DNA of 45,000 bases from Chondrilla cf. caribensis (lineage: Eukaryota; Porifera; Demospongiae; Chondrillida; Chondrillidae), in the NCBI GenBank assembly GCA_964020155.1, contig OZ026562.1, positions 3,870,001 through 3,915,000 of the forward strand, written 5' to 3'. Numbering within the stretch: position 1 is the stretch's first letter; each line of letters starts with the position of its first letter. The position numbers and the translations under genes are program-made. The notes below the pieces were generated by a model, which did no database searches, was not told the DNA's origin, and worked only from the letters and a program-made list of their open reading frames with translations. Below, one piece after another: positions 25,194-36,999 of the stretch.

Positions 25194-25370
25194 ATTAAAT
25201 GTTATTATTACATACTTTTTGTACTGTCTTGTTTACTGCTATTTTAAATTAATTGATTACATCTTAAATTATATAATATTAATATTTGCATGATGTTTAT
25301 ACATCAGTAATGCATGCTATATAAGGTGATATACGTATTTGTTTTGATCAGGCTTATATAGCCAGCTATA

Positions 25371-26346
25371 GAGGTACTACTTCAATGTATATGACAGAGA
25401 ATAGAAAATAAGGGCTAGGCATCTTCTTGCATAGCTCATGCAAGAGGGGGCATGTCAGCTTGAGAATTTAACCAGACCTAGTTGTGAGCTATCTTTTGAA
25501 ACAATCCCCGTCTCTATACATTGTCATAGCCCTAGTTACATTTGGAGGTGCTTAATATATTTTCAATGTATGGGAGAGAAAAGGATGCTAAGCACCTTTT
25601 TGCATAGCTCACAGGAGAGAGGGCGTGTTAACCTGATATTATAACCTGGTATAGTTGGTGACATCAACTAATTTTTGGAACAATACCTATACCTTATACC
25701 CATAATCCTAACTACATTCGGAGGTGCTTAATGTATTTCAATGTATGGGAGAGAGTAGAAGAAAAACACTAAGCACCTTCTCGCATAACTCATGGGAGAG
25801 GATGCCTGTCAGCCTGAAAATTTTACTGCACCTAGCTAGTGGTGTCAATTAAATTATAAAACACATCCCATCTCCGTGCATGCTTTGTAACCCTAGGTAT
25901 TCAAGATGGTGCTAAGGGGTTGAATCATAACACCACAATTTTAGAACCTACTAAATAGGTTCAAAACAATGGGAGAGGGGTGTGTCAGCCTCAGAGTTTT
26001 ACCCAACTTAGTTGGTGACGTGAGCTATCTTTAAATCTAAATCTCCATACATTGCCCGTAGCACCAGCTACATTCAGAGGTGTTTAATATTCATGAATAG
26101 AGAAGAGAATAGGAGAAAACAATGCTAAATACCTTTTTGCAAAGCTCACAGGGGAGCAGATGTGACAACCTGATATTATTACCAGGTCTAGTTGAGGATG
26201 CAAACTGAATTTTAAAACAATTCCCATCTCAGTACGTGGCCCGAAACCTCAACTACATTCAGAGGTGCTTAATAGTTTTTCAATGTATTGGAGAGAATAG
26301 GAGAAAATAAATGCTAAGCACCTTTTTGAATAGACTATTAGAGAGG
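25371..26346 (+). repeat. ~178-bp satellite array, left block
   Basis: Six diverged tandem units. The anchor GAGGTGCTTAAT-like motif falls at 25371, 25545, 25721, 25905, 26077 and 26262, spacing 172-185 bp. Each unit also has CAATGTATGGGAGAGAA, CTAAGCACCTT, CATAGCTCA and a GGTGACATCAACTA-like block. No coding frame persists. The block stops abruptly at the start of the 366-bp array and resumes at about 29093. Confidence 0.92.
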
Positions 26347-29092
26347 GGGCTACCCAGTGTCCATGCCAAACTTACCAACACAATTCCAGATGCATACACA
26401 CCATCCTGAATGTGCTATAGGCCTCGTGGTGACAAGCACAAAAATGTCCAATTTTTCCTTGTCACCACGGCCTCTCCTGTGCACAAGTGATGCATCATAG
26501 CACCAATACGGATGCACACACACACTCCTGGAAACAGTACGGTCTTTCTGATATCAAAAATGATACGTTTTCTTGCCAATCAAAAATTCTCCCTAGTGTT
26601 CATATGGCATATTATATAATATTGCATATACTTTTGTATGTACATTGCAATATATGTGTAATACGCCTTGTGGTGATCGCTCAGGTAATTTCACATGCTA
26701 TTGCTTGTCACCAAGGGCTACCCAGTGTCCATGCCAAACTTACCAACACAATTTCGCATGCATACACACCGTCCTGAGTGTGCTATAGGCCTCGTGGTGA
26801 CAAGCACAAAAATGTCCAATTTTATCCTTGTCACCACGGCCTCTCCTGTGCACAAGTGATGCATCATAGCACCAATATGGATGCATGCACACACTCCTGG
26901 AAACAGTACGGTCTTTCTGATATCAAAAATGATACGTTTTTTGTTGCCCATCAAAAATTCTCTCTGGTGTCAATATGACATATATAATATTGTATGTACT
27001 TTTGTATGTACATTGCAATATATGTGTAATACGCCTTGTGGTGATCACTCAGGTAATTTCACATACTATTGCTTACCACCAAGGGCTACCCAGTGTCCAT
27101 GCCCTACTCACCAACACAATCTGGAATGCATACACACTGTCCTGAGTGAGCTATAGGCCTTGTGGTGACAAGCACAAAATTGTCCAATTTCATTCTTGTC
27201 ACCACGGCCTCTCCTGTGCACAAGTGATGCATCATAGCACCAATACGGATGCACGCACACACTCCTTGAACCAGTACGGTCCTTCTGATATCAAAAATGA
27301 TACGTTTTTTGTTGCCCATCAAAAATTCTCTCTGGTGTCAATATGACATATATAATATTGCATATACTTTTGTATGTACATTGCAATTGTGGCGATCACT
27401 GAGGTTATTGCACATTCCCTTACTGATCACCCAGGTCTGCCCAGTGTCCATGCCAAGCTTATCAACACAATTTGAGATACATACAAACTGTCCTGAGTGT
27501 GCTATAGGCCTTGTGGTGACAAGCACAAAAATGTCCAATTTCATCCTTGTCACCACGGCCTCTCCTGTGCACAAGTGATTCATCATAGCACCAATACGGA
27601 TGCACACACACACTCCTTGAACCAGTGCGGTCATGCTGATATCAAAAATTATACGCTTCGCTGCCCATCGAAAATTCTCCCCGGTGTCCATATGGCATAA
27701 TATATAATATTGCATATACTTTTGTATGTACATTGCAATATATGTGTAATACGCCTTGTGGTGATCACTCAGGTAATTTCACATACTATTGCTTACCACC
27801 ACAGGCTACCCAGTGTTCATGCCAAACTCACCAACACAATTTGAGATGCATACACAACGTCCTGAGTGAGCTATAGGCCTCGTGGTGACAAGCACAAAAA
27901 TGTCCAATTTTATCCTTGTCATCACGGCCTCTCCTGTGCACAAGTGATGCATCATAGCACCAATATGGATGCACACACACACTCCTTGAACCAGTATGGT
28001 CATGCTAATATCAAAAATGATACGTTTTCTTGCGCATCAAAAATTCTCTCTGGTGTCAATATGACATATATAATATTGTATGTACTTTTGTATGTACATT
28101 GCAATATATGTGTAATACGCCTTGTGGTGATCACTCAGGTAATTTCACATACTATTGCTTACCACCAAGGGCTACCCAGTGTCCATGCCAAACTCACCAA
28201 CACAATCTGGGATGCATACACGCTGTCCTAAGTGTGCTATAGGCCTCGTGGTGACAAGCACAAAATTGTCCAATTTTATCCTTGTCACCACGGCCTCTCC
28301 TGTGCACAAGTAATGCATCATAGCACCAATATGGATGCACGCACACACTCTTGGAAACAGTACGGTCCTTCTGATATCAAAAATGATACGTTTTTTGTTG
28401 CCCATCAAAAATTCTCTCTGGTTTCAATATGACATATATATTATTGTATGTACTTTTGTATGTACATTGCAATATATGTGTAATACGCCTTGTGGTGATC
28501 ACTCAGGTAATTTCACATACTATTGCTTACCACCAAGGGCTACCCAGTGTCCATGCCCTACTCACCAACACAATCTGGGATGCATACACACTGTCCTGAG
28601 TGAGCTATAGGCCTCGTGGTGACAAGCACAAAATTGTCCAATTTCATCCTTGTCACCACGGCCTCTCCTGTGCACAAGTGATGCATCATAACACCAATAT
28701 GGATGCACATACACACTCCTTGAACCAGTATGGTCATGCTAATATCAAAAATGATACGTTTTCTTGCCCATCAAAAATTCTCTCTGGTGTCAATATGACA
28801 TATATAATATTGTATGTACTTTTGTATGTACATTACAATATATGTGTAATACGCCTTGTGGTGATCACTCAGGTAATTTCACATACTATTGCTTACCACC
28901 AAGGGCTAACCAGTGTCCATGCCCAACTCACCAACACAATCTGGGATGCATACACACCATCATGAGTGTGCTATAGGCCTTGTGGTGACAATCACAAAAA
29001 TGGATATGTTTTGTTGCCCATCGAAAATTCTCCCGGTGTCCACATGCCACATATAATATTGCATATATTTTTGCATGCACATTCAAATATAT
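26347..29092 (+). repeat. ~366-bp satellite array with internal hairpin
   Basis: Seven full units and a partial eighth. GGCTACCCAGTGTCCATGCC-type starts lie near 26349, 26717, 27085, 27435, 27805, 28171, 28539 and 28905. Each full unit contains a 12-bp perfect inverted repeat CGTGGTGACAAG / CTTGTCACCACG (or a one-base variant) around a ~22-nt loop, and an AT-rich segment (GACATATATAATATTG). Unit four is about 16 bp shorter. Units two to eight are more alike than the first. The 66-121-residue frames in each unit drift and carry no recognisable domain, so I do not call them genes. Confidence 0.95.
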
Positions 29093-29290
29093 TGTGTCAA
29101 CTTCATATTTAAGACAGACCTAGCTGGGTATGTAAACTAACTTTTGGAGCAATTCCCCTCTCAATAGGTGGCTCGTAACCTCAGCTTCATTCGGAGGTGC
29201 TCAATATTTGTACAATGTATGGGAGAGTATAGGATAGAAAATGCTAAGCAACTTCTGGCATAACTCATGGGTGAGGAGGCATTGTCAACT
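29093..29290 (+). repeat. ~178-bp satellite, right remnant
   Basis: Resumes the left block in phase: TGTCAACTTCATATTTAAGA corresponds to the segment that follows GAGAGGGGG in other units. It then has TTCGGAGGTGCTCAAT, CAATGTATGGGAGAG and CTAAGCAACTTCTGGCATAA. Confidence 0.85.
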
Positions 29291-29300
29291 TAGTATGGGG

Positions 29301-29590
29301 GTTGACTGGCTACTCGGAAGATCCAAATTTCTAGGGCCGCGAACCATTACGTCTGGCACACTGACTATCACGGGTGCCAGTCACTGATGTGGGCAATGAA
29401 TTGATAGCTTCATTCGGAGACCAAAGAATCACGGATGCCAACAGTCCACAGGCCTTTCAGAGATGTTCAGATTTGCACATCGGTAATCATCATAATCATG
29501 CATGCGCATAGTGTGTACATAGGAGGGTGTGTGAAAGGCGCAGTGTGTGCATAGTATAATGTATGCAGCGTAAAGGTAGGGGCATTTGTC
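29301..29590 (-). mobile_element. Degraded LTR-like fragment, copy 1
   Basis: Aligns by eye in the same orientation with 30375-30790. Shared blocks are TACGTCTGGCACAC, ATCACGGG.GCCAGTCAC, TTGATAGCTTCAT, AAGAATCACGG, TAGGAGGGTGTGTG and ATGTATGCAGCGTAAAGGTA. It is shorter and more decayed than the second copy. Orientation is inferred from the second copy. Confidence 0.45.
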
Positions 29591-30369
29591 TCAACTATGT
29601 ACCAACATATACACTGCTGGATTGATTATTATTATTGATTTTGAGTATAATTGTATTGTATACATTTAGAGTCTAATGATTGTACATTTTGTGTAAGTAT
29701 ATATATATATATATTATATATGAGAAGCACATTTAAAATGATCGCTTCATGAGATGAGTCTGGATGGTGCAGTGCATGGGTGACTTGCACTAATGAAATT
29801 TTGAAATTTTCCAGAAGTAACATCTTTAATCCTTTTCATATGTAATCATCGAAACAATACAACCAATTATATTATTCAGATTCACTTAATAAAATTATCC
29901 AATTATCTCAATGCACACATTGATGCTGCAGCAGTACATGGAGCTAGTGCTGGTTATAAGTAAATCACACAATATTATAATGATTGTATTGTTACATATA
30001 GCATGCAATGTCATTTCATTATTATTTTTAATGCACATACAGTGTATATCAAGCATTCAAATTTATAACAGCAATAATATTTATAGTACAGATTCAAGGA
30101 AACAGTAACTGTTATGCTTTACAATATGATATACATAAGATAATATGAATATAAAATATGTTTCTTGCAATTGAAGTCCAATAAGTTACACATCTTCCAT
30201 GTCCTCTCATTCAAACTTGCACCTCTCTCTGCCACACTTTACGTGTGCCCAGGGCATCCGGCGAGGACGGGGAGGTGCTTCATGCCCCGTGGCCGAGGAG
30301 AACATGCCACTTGCCACCACGCCTCAGCTGTTGATGTCATCTCGCGTGTAGTCAATATCAAGCCATCAT

Positions 30370-31290
30370 CCAATGGTATAGGGTGGTGGACTGGCTTCTC
30401 GGGAAGTCCAGATTTCAGAGCCGTGATCTTTTACGTCTGGCACACCGAGTATCACGGGCGCCAGTCACCGATGTTGTCCTTTGTGACTTGATAGCTTCAT
30501 GAGCCCGGAGACCCAAGAATCACGGGTTTACCACCAATCCACGGACCGGAAGACAGATGAACTGACTTCACATCGGTACTCATCAGATTCAGGCCGGCAG
30601 GACACACATTAAACAGCGCAGCAGCTTCCTCAACACGATGACAAGAGACTCCCCGGTAGGGCCCAAAACCTAAACTAATGTAGCATGTCTGGACCCTACT
30701 ATAGCCGCATGCGCATACTGTGTGCATAGGAGGGTGTGTGCAGGCGCAGTGTATGCATAGTAAAGTGTATGCAGCGTAAAGGTAGAATGGCACGGCCTAA
30801 CTTACGTGTGTGCGCCCGAAGGCAATAATAAAGGAAAGAGGGTGGTGAGCAGAGAGCCGTGTGGTTCCGACAACATAGCCTTCGTAGGAATCTACTTACA
30901 GGACCCCTAGGGGAGACTAGCCGACCATGATCCCAGGCACCGCCCGCCTCCGAAGAGGACGGACGCCCAAACCTCGTCCGAGAACACTCGAGAGACCCGA
31001 CGACTTACAGGAGACCGGGACGTGTGAACTCCATGCGTGATCAAACAGCGAACCGAAGAAGGAGAGGGTAGAACAGCTAACCACGCTTGCGCTCGGGGCA
31101 CCCCCTCCAATTCGAATCCTCCAGCATCTGCAGCTTCCCCAGCACGGATCTACTCACGAAGAAAATGGACGCGACGTGAGCTTTTATAGAGGTTCGTACT
31201 TCGGCGATTCCCAAACGATGAATATTGATTTGACGGTACTGTGTGATGTTGTGCCAGACCCTAGGCGCCAGCAATACCAGACACATGACC
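30370..31290 (-). mobile_element. LTR retrotransposon-like remnant, copy 2
   Basis: GC-rich relative to its surroundings. On the minus strand a possible LTR runs from TGTGTCTGGTATTGC (near 31284) through a TATA box TCTATAAAAG (31190-31181) to GGACAACA (near 30472). A primer-binding-like TGGCGCCCGTGAT follows (30463-30451). TGT...ACA ends and that following sequence are typical of LTR elements, but no gag or pol frame is present. It is flanked by AT-rich sequence and probably represents a solo LTR with some leader. This remains a tentative reading. Confidence 0.4.
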
Positions 31291-31499
31291 TAGTCATGAT
31301 TGTCACTTTGTCACAACAATGCTCCAAACACAAAACAAACATGTTCCAATTTCAAAATAAACATGTTTCAAACTTCAAACAAACATGTTCCAAACTGTAA
31401 ACTAACATTTATATGTGTGTATATGGATGTGCATGTACATGTGTGCATGTGTATGTGCTGTTAGATGTGCATGTCCATGTACATGTGTGTTGTGTGGGA

Positions 31500-31507
<8 letters not shown>

Positions 31508-31580
<73 letters not shown>

Positions 31581-31622
31581 ACGTGCGTACATGCCTGCCT
31601 GCCTGCCTGCCTGCCTGCCTGC
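31508..31622. repeat. (TG)n plus (TGCC)n microsatellite
   Basis: About 35 TG units (31508-31577), then a TGCC tetranucleotide run (about 31592-31622). Intergenic, the only large dinucleotide array outside an intron in this window. Confidence 0.93.
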
Positions 31623-31699
31623 ATTCGTGTGTTCCTGAATGTGTGTGTATGGCACATCTTGCTATGATTCATCACATGGATACTGGTGTATCCAAGATG

Positions 31700-32930
31700 A
31701 CCAGTAATAAATTTAACATTATCTAGCTATTCACCAACAGCTCCATAGTAGATGCAGGAGGGTGTACATGCATTAGCATTTGTGTTATTAAGTCTGATAT
31801 GTACACTGGACAGCTCATGGTATGATTGTAAGGTATGATTATATTGCAGAATGTCAATGTTTTTTCTTTCATTCTATATACTTTGATTCTAGGTATCTAT
31901 ATTCTAGTAGCATATAGTGCAGAGCCTTATGCAAGATGTAGCTGCTCAAGTTTCTTAAGCATGTGGTGATCCTCGATCAATGATCTCTCTGTATATACGT
32001 GTGAAAGCATTGAACTGATGACCATCATTAAATGCCACGAAATGATGCTTATAAATGTCTACTATGATGGTATTCACAATGATATAGCATGCATTTCACT
32101 ATCACTGACTTCATTTGGTGAATCACCATACATATGTATGCATGATATATATGTGTGTGAGTGCATGTACGTGCATGTGTGTACATATGGGTGCAAATAT
32201 GAGTCTGTGTATTATATATATATATATATAATATTATGCATGAGCGTGAGTGTGTGTACATACATTATTAGTTATAATACTATTATGTAGCTGGAGTATC
32301 ATAATTTGTGACATTGTCAATTTTTTGGTGCAGTGGACCTCGCTCCTGGCGAAGCAGCGCAAGGGAACCTCTTTTCGCAATTGAAGTGGACCACGTATGA
32401 ATCTGCAGCTGCAGTGTGGCATTCTGATGAATTTATATTGGCAATGCTTTATTATACCTGATTATATCATGTCAATTTACTGTTGAACATGCATGATCTA
32501 TTATTATCACATTCTGCATAATACACAACTTGTATTAATACATACTGTAAGAGTACTCACTGTATGATATAATTTGATATTGATAACAAACAGTAAATGT
32601 CCAATAATTTCATAAATGACTTAGCAATGCTTACTATAATGTAATACAAAATGTCAATCCTAGATACATCAGTTTCCATGCAGTACAATTAATATGAAAC
32701 TAAGTCAAATACAACTAATATGAAATGTCAATACTAGACACATCGTTTCTGGTACAATTACAGTAGCTCATTTCACCAATTGAAAACCATTCTATTCAAT
32801 GTGTTAACCGGCATGCCCTTGATCTTGGACTTCTGGTATCAGCCATAAGCACGTACATATGTACATAATACGCATCTGCATATTTCCAACAGACGGACTG
32901 ATACAGTACACACAGTTCTATTCATTATTC
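31700..32930. other. AT-rich intergenic stretch, nothing supported
   Basis: Contains short TATA/ATGTATG runs (32140-32240) and no exon or recognisable element I can defend. Confidence 0.6.
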
Positions 32931-33905
32931 CTTTGTTCAGAAACATATAGCCAAGATGAAATAAGGAACGACTGTGGGGATTTGGGGGCACATATGGAGA
33001 TGAGAATTATTTCATGAGTTAGTTTATATCCACAGCTAGGTCTGGCTAAAATATCAGTTTGATACACCTCTTCTCTTATAAGCTATGCAAGAAGGTGCTT
33101 AACAATTTTATCTCCTATTCCCTCCCATACACTGAGTGTGGTGCTAGGACCGCAATTTGGCCCCTTAGCACAATCTTGAATAAATGGGGATACAAAACAT
33201 GCATGGAGTTGGGGATTGTTTCATAAGTTAATTTACATCCACAGCTAGGGCAGCCTAAAATATGAGATGACACACCTACTCTCCCATGAGATATATGCAA
33301 GAATGTGCTTAGCGTTATATTCTCCTAATCTCTCCCATGCATTGAAAAAATATTTAGGACCTCCAAATGTAGCTAAGGTTACGAGCCACGTACTGAGATG
33401 GGGATTATTCAGAACTTAGCTCATGTTAGTAGTTAGGGTTGACAAAATTATCATCTTGACACACCCACTCTCCTATGTGTTATTATAAAAGGAGGTGCTT
33501 AACATTTATTCTCCTATTCTCTCCCATGCATCGAAAAAATATTTAGCACCTCCAAATGTAGCAAATGTTAGGGACCACATATGAAGATGAGAATTGTTGC
33601 AGAAGTTAGTATACTTCCACAGCTAGGTCTTCCTAAAATATGATGTTAACATGCCATCTCCCATGAGCTATGCAAGAAGGTGCTTAGCACTATTTCTCCT
33701 ATACATTATGTAGATTACATACATTTAAAAAATATAAAGCACCTCCAAATGTAGCTGGGATTACGGGTTAGCTACCACGATAGAAATACATAGTTTCAGA
33801 AGTTAGTTCATATACACAGCTAGGTCTTCCTAACATATCACATTAACACCCCCCCTCTCCCATGAGCTATGCAAGAAGGTGCTTAGTGATATTTCTCCTA
33901 TGCGT
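32930..33905 (-). repeat. ~178-bp satellite family, inverted block
   Basis: About five units of the same family as 25371-26346 but on the opposite strand. TTTAGCACCTCCAAATGTAG-like anchors lie at about 33345, 33541 and 33735. GCAAGAAGGTGCTTA-like anchors lie at about 33091, 33301, 33491, 33676 and 33875. Spacing is 185-210 bp. Units are diverged. Confidence 0.88.
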
Positions 33906-34276
33906 AAGTAGGTCCTAGGTAACTTGAATAAGGATGCCTGTTCACTTTTGCAACTATGTTAAATTATCCTTCAAATGTTTCACCAGAAGGCAATTTTAGT
34001 GGGCATGCTGCAGTGCATGCATGTACCATTAGGTTTCTCTGGGGTACATGGTACAGCTTCTAGGACTAATTGTAATTAATGATCTGTGTATTAAAAGTAC
34101 TACGTACACACTGCCCATGAAACGGTATTATAGGCCTGGATTACAATTTTCAAGCATAAGCAATTTCTAAGTTTTTTGTCTCTCATGACAAGTGGGAGTT
34201 TCAAGATATGTTCATTGTTGGAAATAAACTCGAGAATCCATGCAGCAAATGTATTACGATAGGCAAATACACGTTA

Positions 34277-34618
34277 TAGACCCTTTATAGAAGACATGAG
34301 ATCGAGAAGAAGAGGTCCTTTGGACACCGTATCCGCGAGATCGAGAACGGATCTTTCACACCCATTGTCCTGTCTACATTTGGGGGACTGAGCAGAGAGA
34401 CCACAGTTTTCTATAAGAGATTGGCCATACTTCTTGCCGTAAAGCGGGGCTCCTCATATGCCCTAACAATGACCTGGCTGAGAATTCGTCTTGCTTTTGA
34501 AATGATTAAATCAGCAACAATGTGTATCAGAGGAAGTCGTTCCACTTCATATAAAGCCACCACCAACAATGAAAACATTGAACTGGCCCTGACTGAGGGT
34601 CGGTTCTTGCATTAATCC
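34277..34618 (+). pseudogene. C-terminal fragment of a retroelement polyprotein (reverse-transcriptase family)
   Basis: An open frame with no ATG of its own reads 'HEIEKKRSFGHRIREIENGS', then 'FTPIVLSTFGGLSRETTVFY', 'KRLAILLAVKRG', 'MTWLRIRLAFEMIKSATMCI' and 'RGSR', and stops at 34613-34615. The pattern VRE.E.GSFTPLV.ST.GG, YKRLA and W.R..LSF.L..S..MCIRG is the widely dispersed tail of retroelement ORFs in invertebrate genomes. It is truncated upstream, with no catalytic YxDD core in the window. Poly-A-rich sequence follows at 34780-34800. The exact clade cannot be set from this tail. Confidence 0.7.
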
Positions 34619-35021
34619 TATCACATAATACTAAAATAATCATTAATTTTCTTTTGTGTATAGTATGTCTGTCTTATCCTATTAATTTATATATTAGCGC
34701 TATATTTATTTCATATTATTCTTATTGTATTATTATATCTGGCCATTATATTGTATTATTTGTTGTAGTATATAGAACAGAAAAAAATAAAAATAGGATA
34801 ATAATGAATCACATGCATGAATGTAATAAATGGGTTATCATAACAAATGTCCGTTTTCCAAAATTATTACTGAAGTGATTGTTGTGACTATGCCAAATAT
34901 CAGGTGAAATAAAGCTGCTTCTTCTTCATGTGAACTGTTCATAATTAAAGTAAATGATTAATTATCAACTAATATTGGTGGTTCAAATACAGTAGGAATC
35001 AAAATACACACACGTTGAGTA

Positions 35022-36011
35022 CTATATTTGTGTTTCTCTTCTTGGGATACCCCCTTGTTTTGCATGTTTTCCTTCTTTTCTTGATTTTATACATTGTAGG
35101 AATACAAAATACATGAATTGATTTCTTATTTTCTTGAAGTATATTAGGAAAACAATGGGAAAAAGCATAGATAACCCCACTCCGATGACTGTAGCTATAT
35201 TGTCTAAAGAAAGTTTTAGCTCATTGGTGTCAGGCACAAATGCAAAAGACAAAATAGGTATGTATATGCCTACCAGGCATGTTAAATTTCCAAGGAGAAG
35301 AAAAAATGTAAACTTTGCCATTGCTTTTGATAAGTCCATGTTCCTTGAAATGGTTTTCTTCTTAATAAGGCGTAATGTAAGCATTGGAAAGATGACACTG
35401 GGAATGCCACTGAATAATCCATACAGCATAAAATAAAAGATTGAATAACTTATCCCTGCATAAATGTTCACAGTATTCACAGCACAGGGATGCACCAACA
35501 TTGTAGAGTCGAACTGTAATACTGTACTATCTGAAAAGAGGGCCATGTTTGGACCAAAGGCAAGCGTCCACAAGGCCACAATTGCCACACAAGCAACCTT
35601 GAAACCCCACCTTGGTTGTCTTAGATTCGCAGAGGTATAACGTGTGGTGATGAACACAGCCACACCATACATGCCCATGAATAGGAGTCTAGCTGCTGCA
35701 CCGGATGCCGCTAAAGCATACACTGCACTGCAAATGACACCGATTGTTTGGTGTGGGGTATGATAATGATACGTGTAATATATACACGCAATAGCTCCTG
35801 AAATAACAGATACTTCACAAGTGGCTACAATATTTGTCAGTATTAGTCTGATTGTTGATGGTACGTCCTTCTGCCTGATGATGGCCAAAATAAGGATGAG
35901 TGCAGCAATGAAGAGTAGGAAAATGCTTAACAGTAGGAGCACTGCGAAGAAGTAAACATAGACATCTAGTTGATCAGTAGGGACTGTGTCATTGGTGATA
36001 TTCAAGCACAT
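35022..36011 (-). CDS. Intronless seven-transmembrane receptor, rhodopsin-like build, orphan
   Basis: 329 residues in a single exon. Seven hydrophobic segments fit TM1 about 18-45, TM2 53-81, TM3 89-121, TM4 135-158, TM5 180-215, TM6 231-260 and TM7 268-295. Two N-glycosylation sequons sit in the short N-terminus (NIT, NDT). Cys94 at the top of TM3 and a Cys in the second extracellular loop ('HPCAVN') can form the usual disulfide. The canonical E/DRY at the end of TM3 is missing (a TTRY lies a few residues later), and NPxxY is replaced by FPIVFLIYF in TM7. The tail is basic (KSRKEGKHAKQ). This looks like a lineage-specific receptor of the single-exon type common in basal animals. The ligand is unknown. 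It sits between satellite DNA and the TRAPPC5 exon copy. Confidence 0.85.
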   Translation of the reverse strand: MCLNITNDTVPTDQLDVYVYFFAVLLLLSIFLLFIAALILILAIIRQKDVPSTIRLILTNIVATCEVSVISGAIACIYYTYHYHTPHQTIGVICSAVYALAASGAAARLLFMGMYGVAVFITTRYTSANLRQPRWGFKVACVAIVALWTLAFGPNMALFSDSTVLQFDSTMLVHPCAVNTVNIYAGISYSIFYFMLYGLFSGIPSVIFPMLTLRLIKKKTISRNMDLSKAMAKFTFFLLLGNLTCLVGIYIPILSFAFVPDTNELKLSLDNIATVIGVGLSMLFPIVFLIYFKKIRNQFMYFVFLQCIKSRKEGKHAKQGGIPRRETQI

Positions 36012-36400
36012 CTCTGCTTTGTTCGCTTGTCTTTTTCAATCAAAGAAAACACTTCAACTTCTGAAGCCGATACTTTTACAGACACTATCAAAATGGAGAA
36101 ACTATACACTGTCTCAAACTGTACTTCACTTAAATATTGTATGTAAATGAATGAGTACCAGAGATTGCACACCTCATTGATCTCCATTAATGAGATGAAA
36201 CAGGCACTAATACAGGCACATGTACGTATATAGGCATTAAAGAAGATGCAGAATAGGCACACTTATAGGCACATGTACAGGCATAGAGAATACATGCTCA
36301 CACATTTCAACAGAAAATGTCCATATTTGTATGTAACATATTCAGGTGACATGGTGCTGAGAGGAAATGGCTGGAAATCGATTGAGTGATGAGATGGAGC
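36012..36400. other. Upstream flank of the receptor gene
   Basis: AT-rich with repeated TAGGCAC / CAGGCAC motifs (36195-36290). It is the presumed promoter side of the minus-strand receptor, but no specific element can be named. Confidence 0.4.
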
Positions 36401-36404
36401 ATGC

Positions 36405-36662
36405 AGGTGCACGACCACAATCTGATCACACACCCTAACCACACAATTGGTTCTACGTAACTGGGAAAATGATGTTTGTTCAAATTCAGATGCATGATCA
36501 CAAAGTGATGACACACCCTAACCACACAATTGCTCCTACGTAGCTGTCACAAGGATGTTTAATTTGTCCAAATTCAGATGCACAATCACAAAGTGATTGT
36601 ACACTCTAGCTACACAATTGGTCCCACGCAACGTAAACAAGGATGTCTATTCAAATTCAGAA
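36405..36662. repeat. ~85-100-bp tandem repeat, three copies
   Basis: Units share CACACCCTAACCACACAATT, (C/G)CTACGTA, AAGGATGTTT and TTCAAATTCAGATGCA. Unit length varies from about 80 to 100 bp. Non-coding. Confidence 0.8.
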
Positions 36663-36772
36663 CTGTGCTAAATTACCCAATGAATATGAGTCGGAAATAT
36701 GTGAGGAGAATACAATGCGATGATGTGATGCAATTTTTGTTAAACCTTCACTCTTCTTCGTTTTGCATGTGT

Positions 36773-36980
36773 GTTTGCATGGTGTGTGTGTGTGGCTGCC
36801 ACAGATCATGTTATGACTGTTTCCTCCACTGACCAGACTAGCAGAGATGGGCCATCATGTTGGATATAGGATGATCGATGTATTGTGCCCACGTGATAAA
36901 GGTGGTCGATATAGAGAGACACGTATGGTCAACATGCTGCTGTACATCAAGACAACATTATGGAAAGTGAGTGAGTGTAA
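36773..36980 (+). pseudogene. Duplicated TRAPPC5 exon 3 with flanking intron
   Basis: The 130-bp exon copy (36839-36968) differs from TRAPPC5 exon 3 (22968-23097) at two positions: one changes Leu to Pro in 'DVLCLRD', the other is silent. Acceptor (GACCAG|ACT) and donor (AAA|GTGAGT) are kept. Similarity includes about 65 bp of upstream intron and runs to 23109/36980 at GTGAGTGAGTGTA, then stops sharply. The long TG array of the parent intron is only a few units here. No other TRAPPC5 exon is nearby, so it cannot encode the protein alone. Confidence 0.92.
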
Positions 36981-36999
36981 TATGTATATTATAAATATG

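Noticed and set aside
26487..28976. Series of 66-121-codon frames with repeated 'CGDKHKNVQF' and 'CHHGLSCAQVMHH' motifs
   Set aside because: They recur once per 366-bp satellite unit, on both strands, with drifting ends and no domain; explained by the tandem repeat.
26347..29092. CRISPR-like periodic array
   Set aside because: The whole 366-bp unit is repeated with no unique spacers, in an intron-containing eukaryotic genome.
36839..36968. Second TRAPPC5 gene
   Set aside because: Only exon 3 and flanking intron are present. No exon 2 or 4 equivalent was found nearby.
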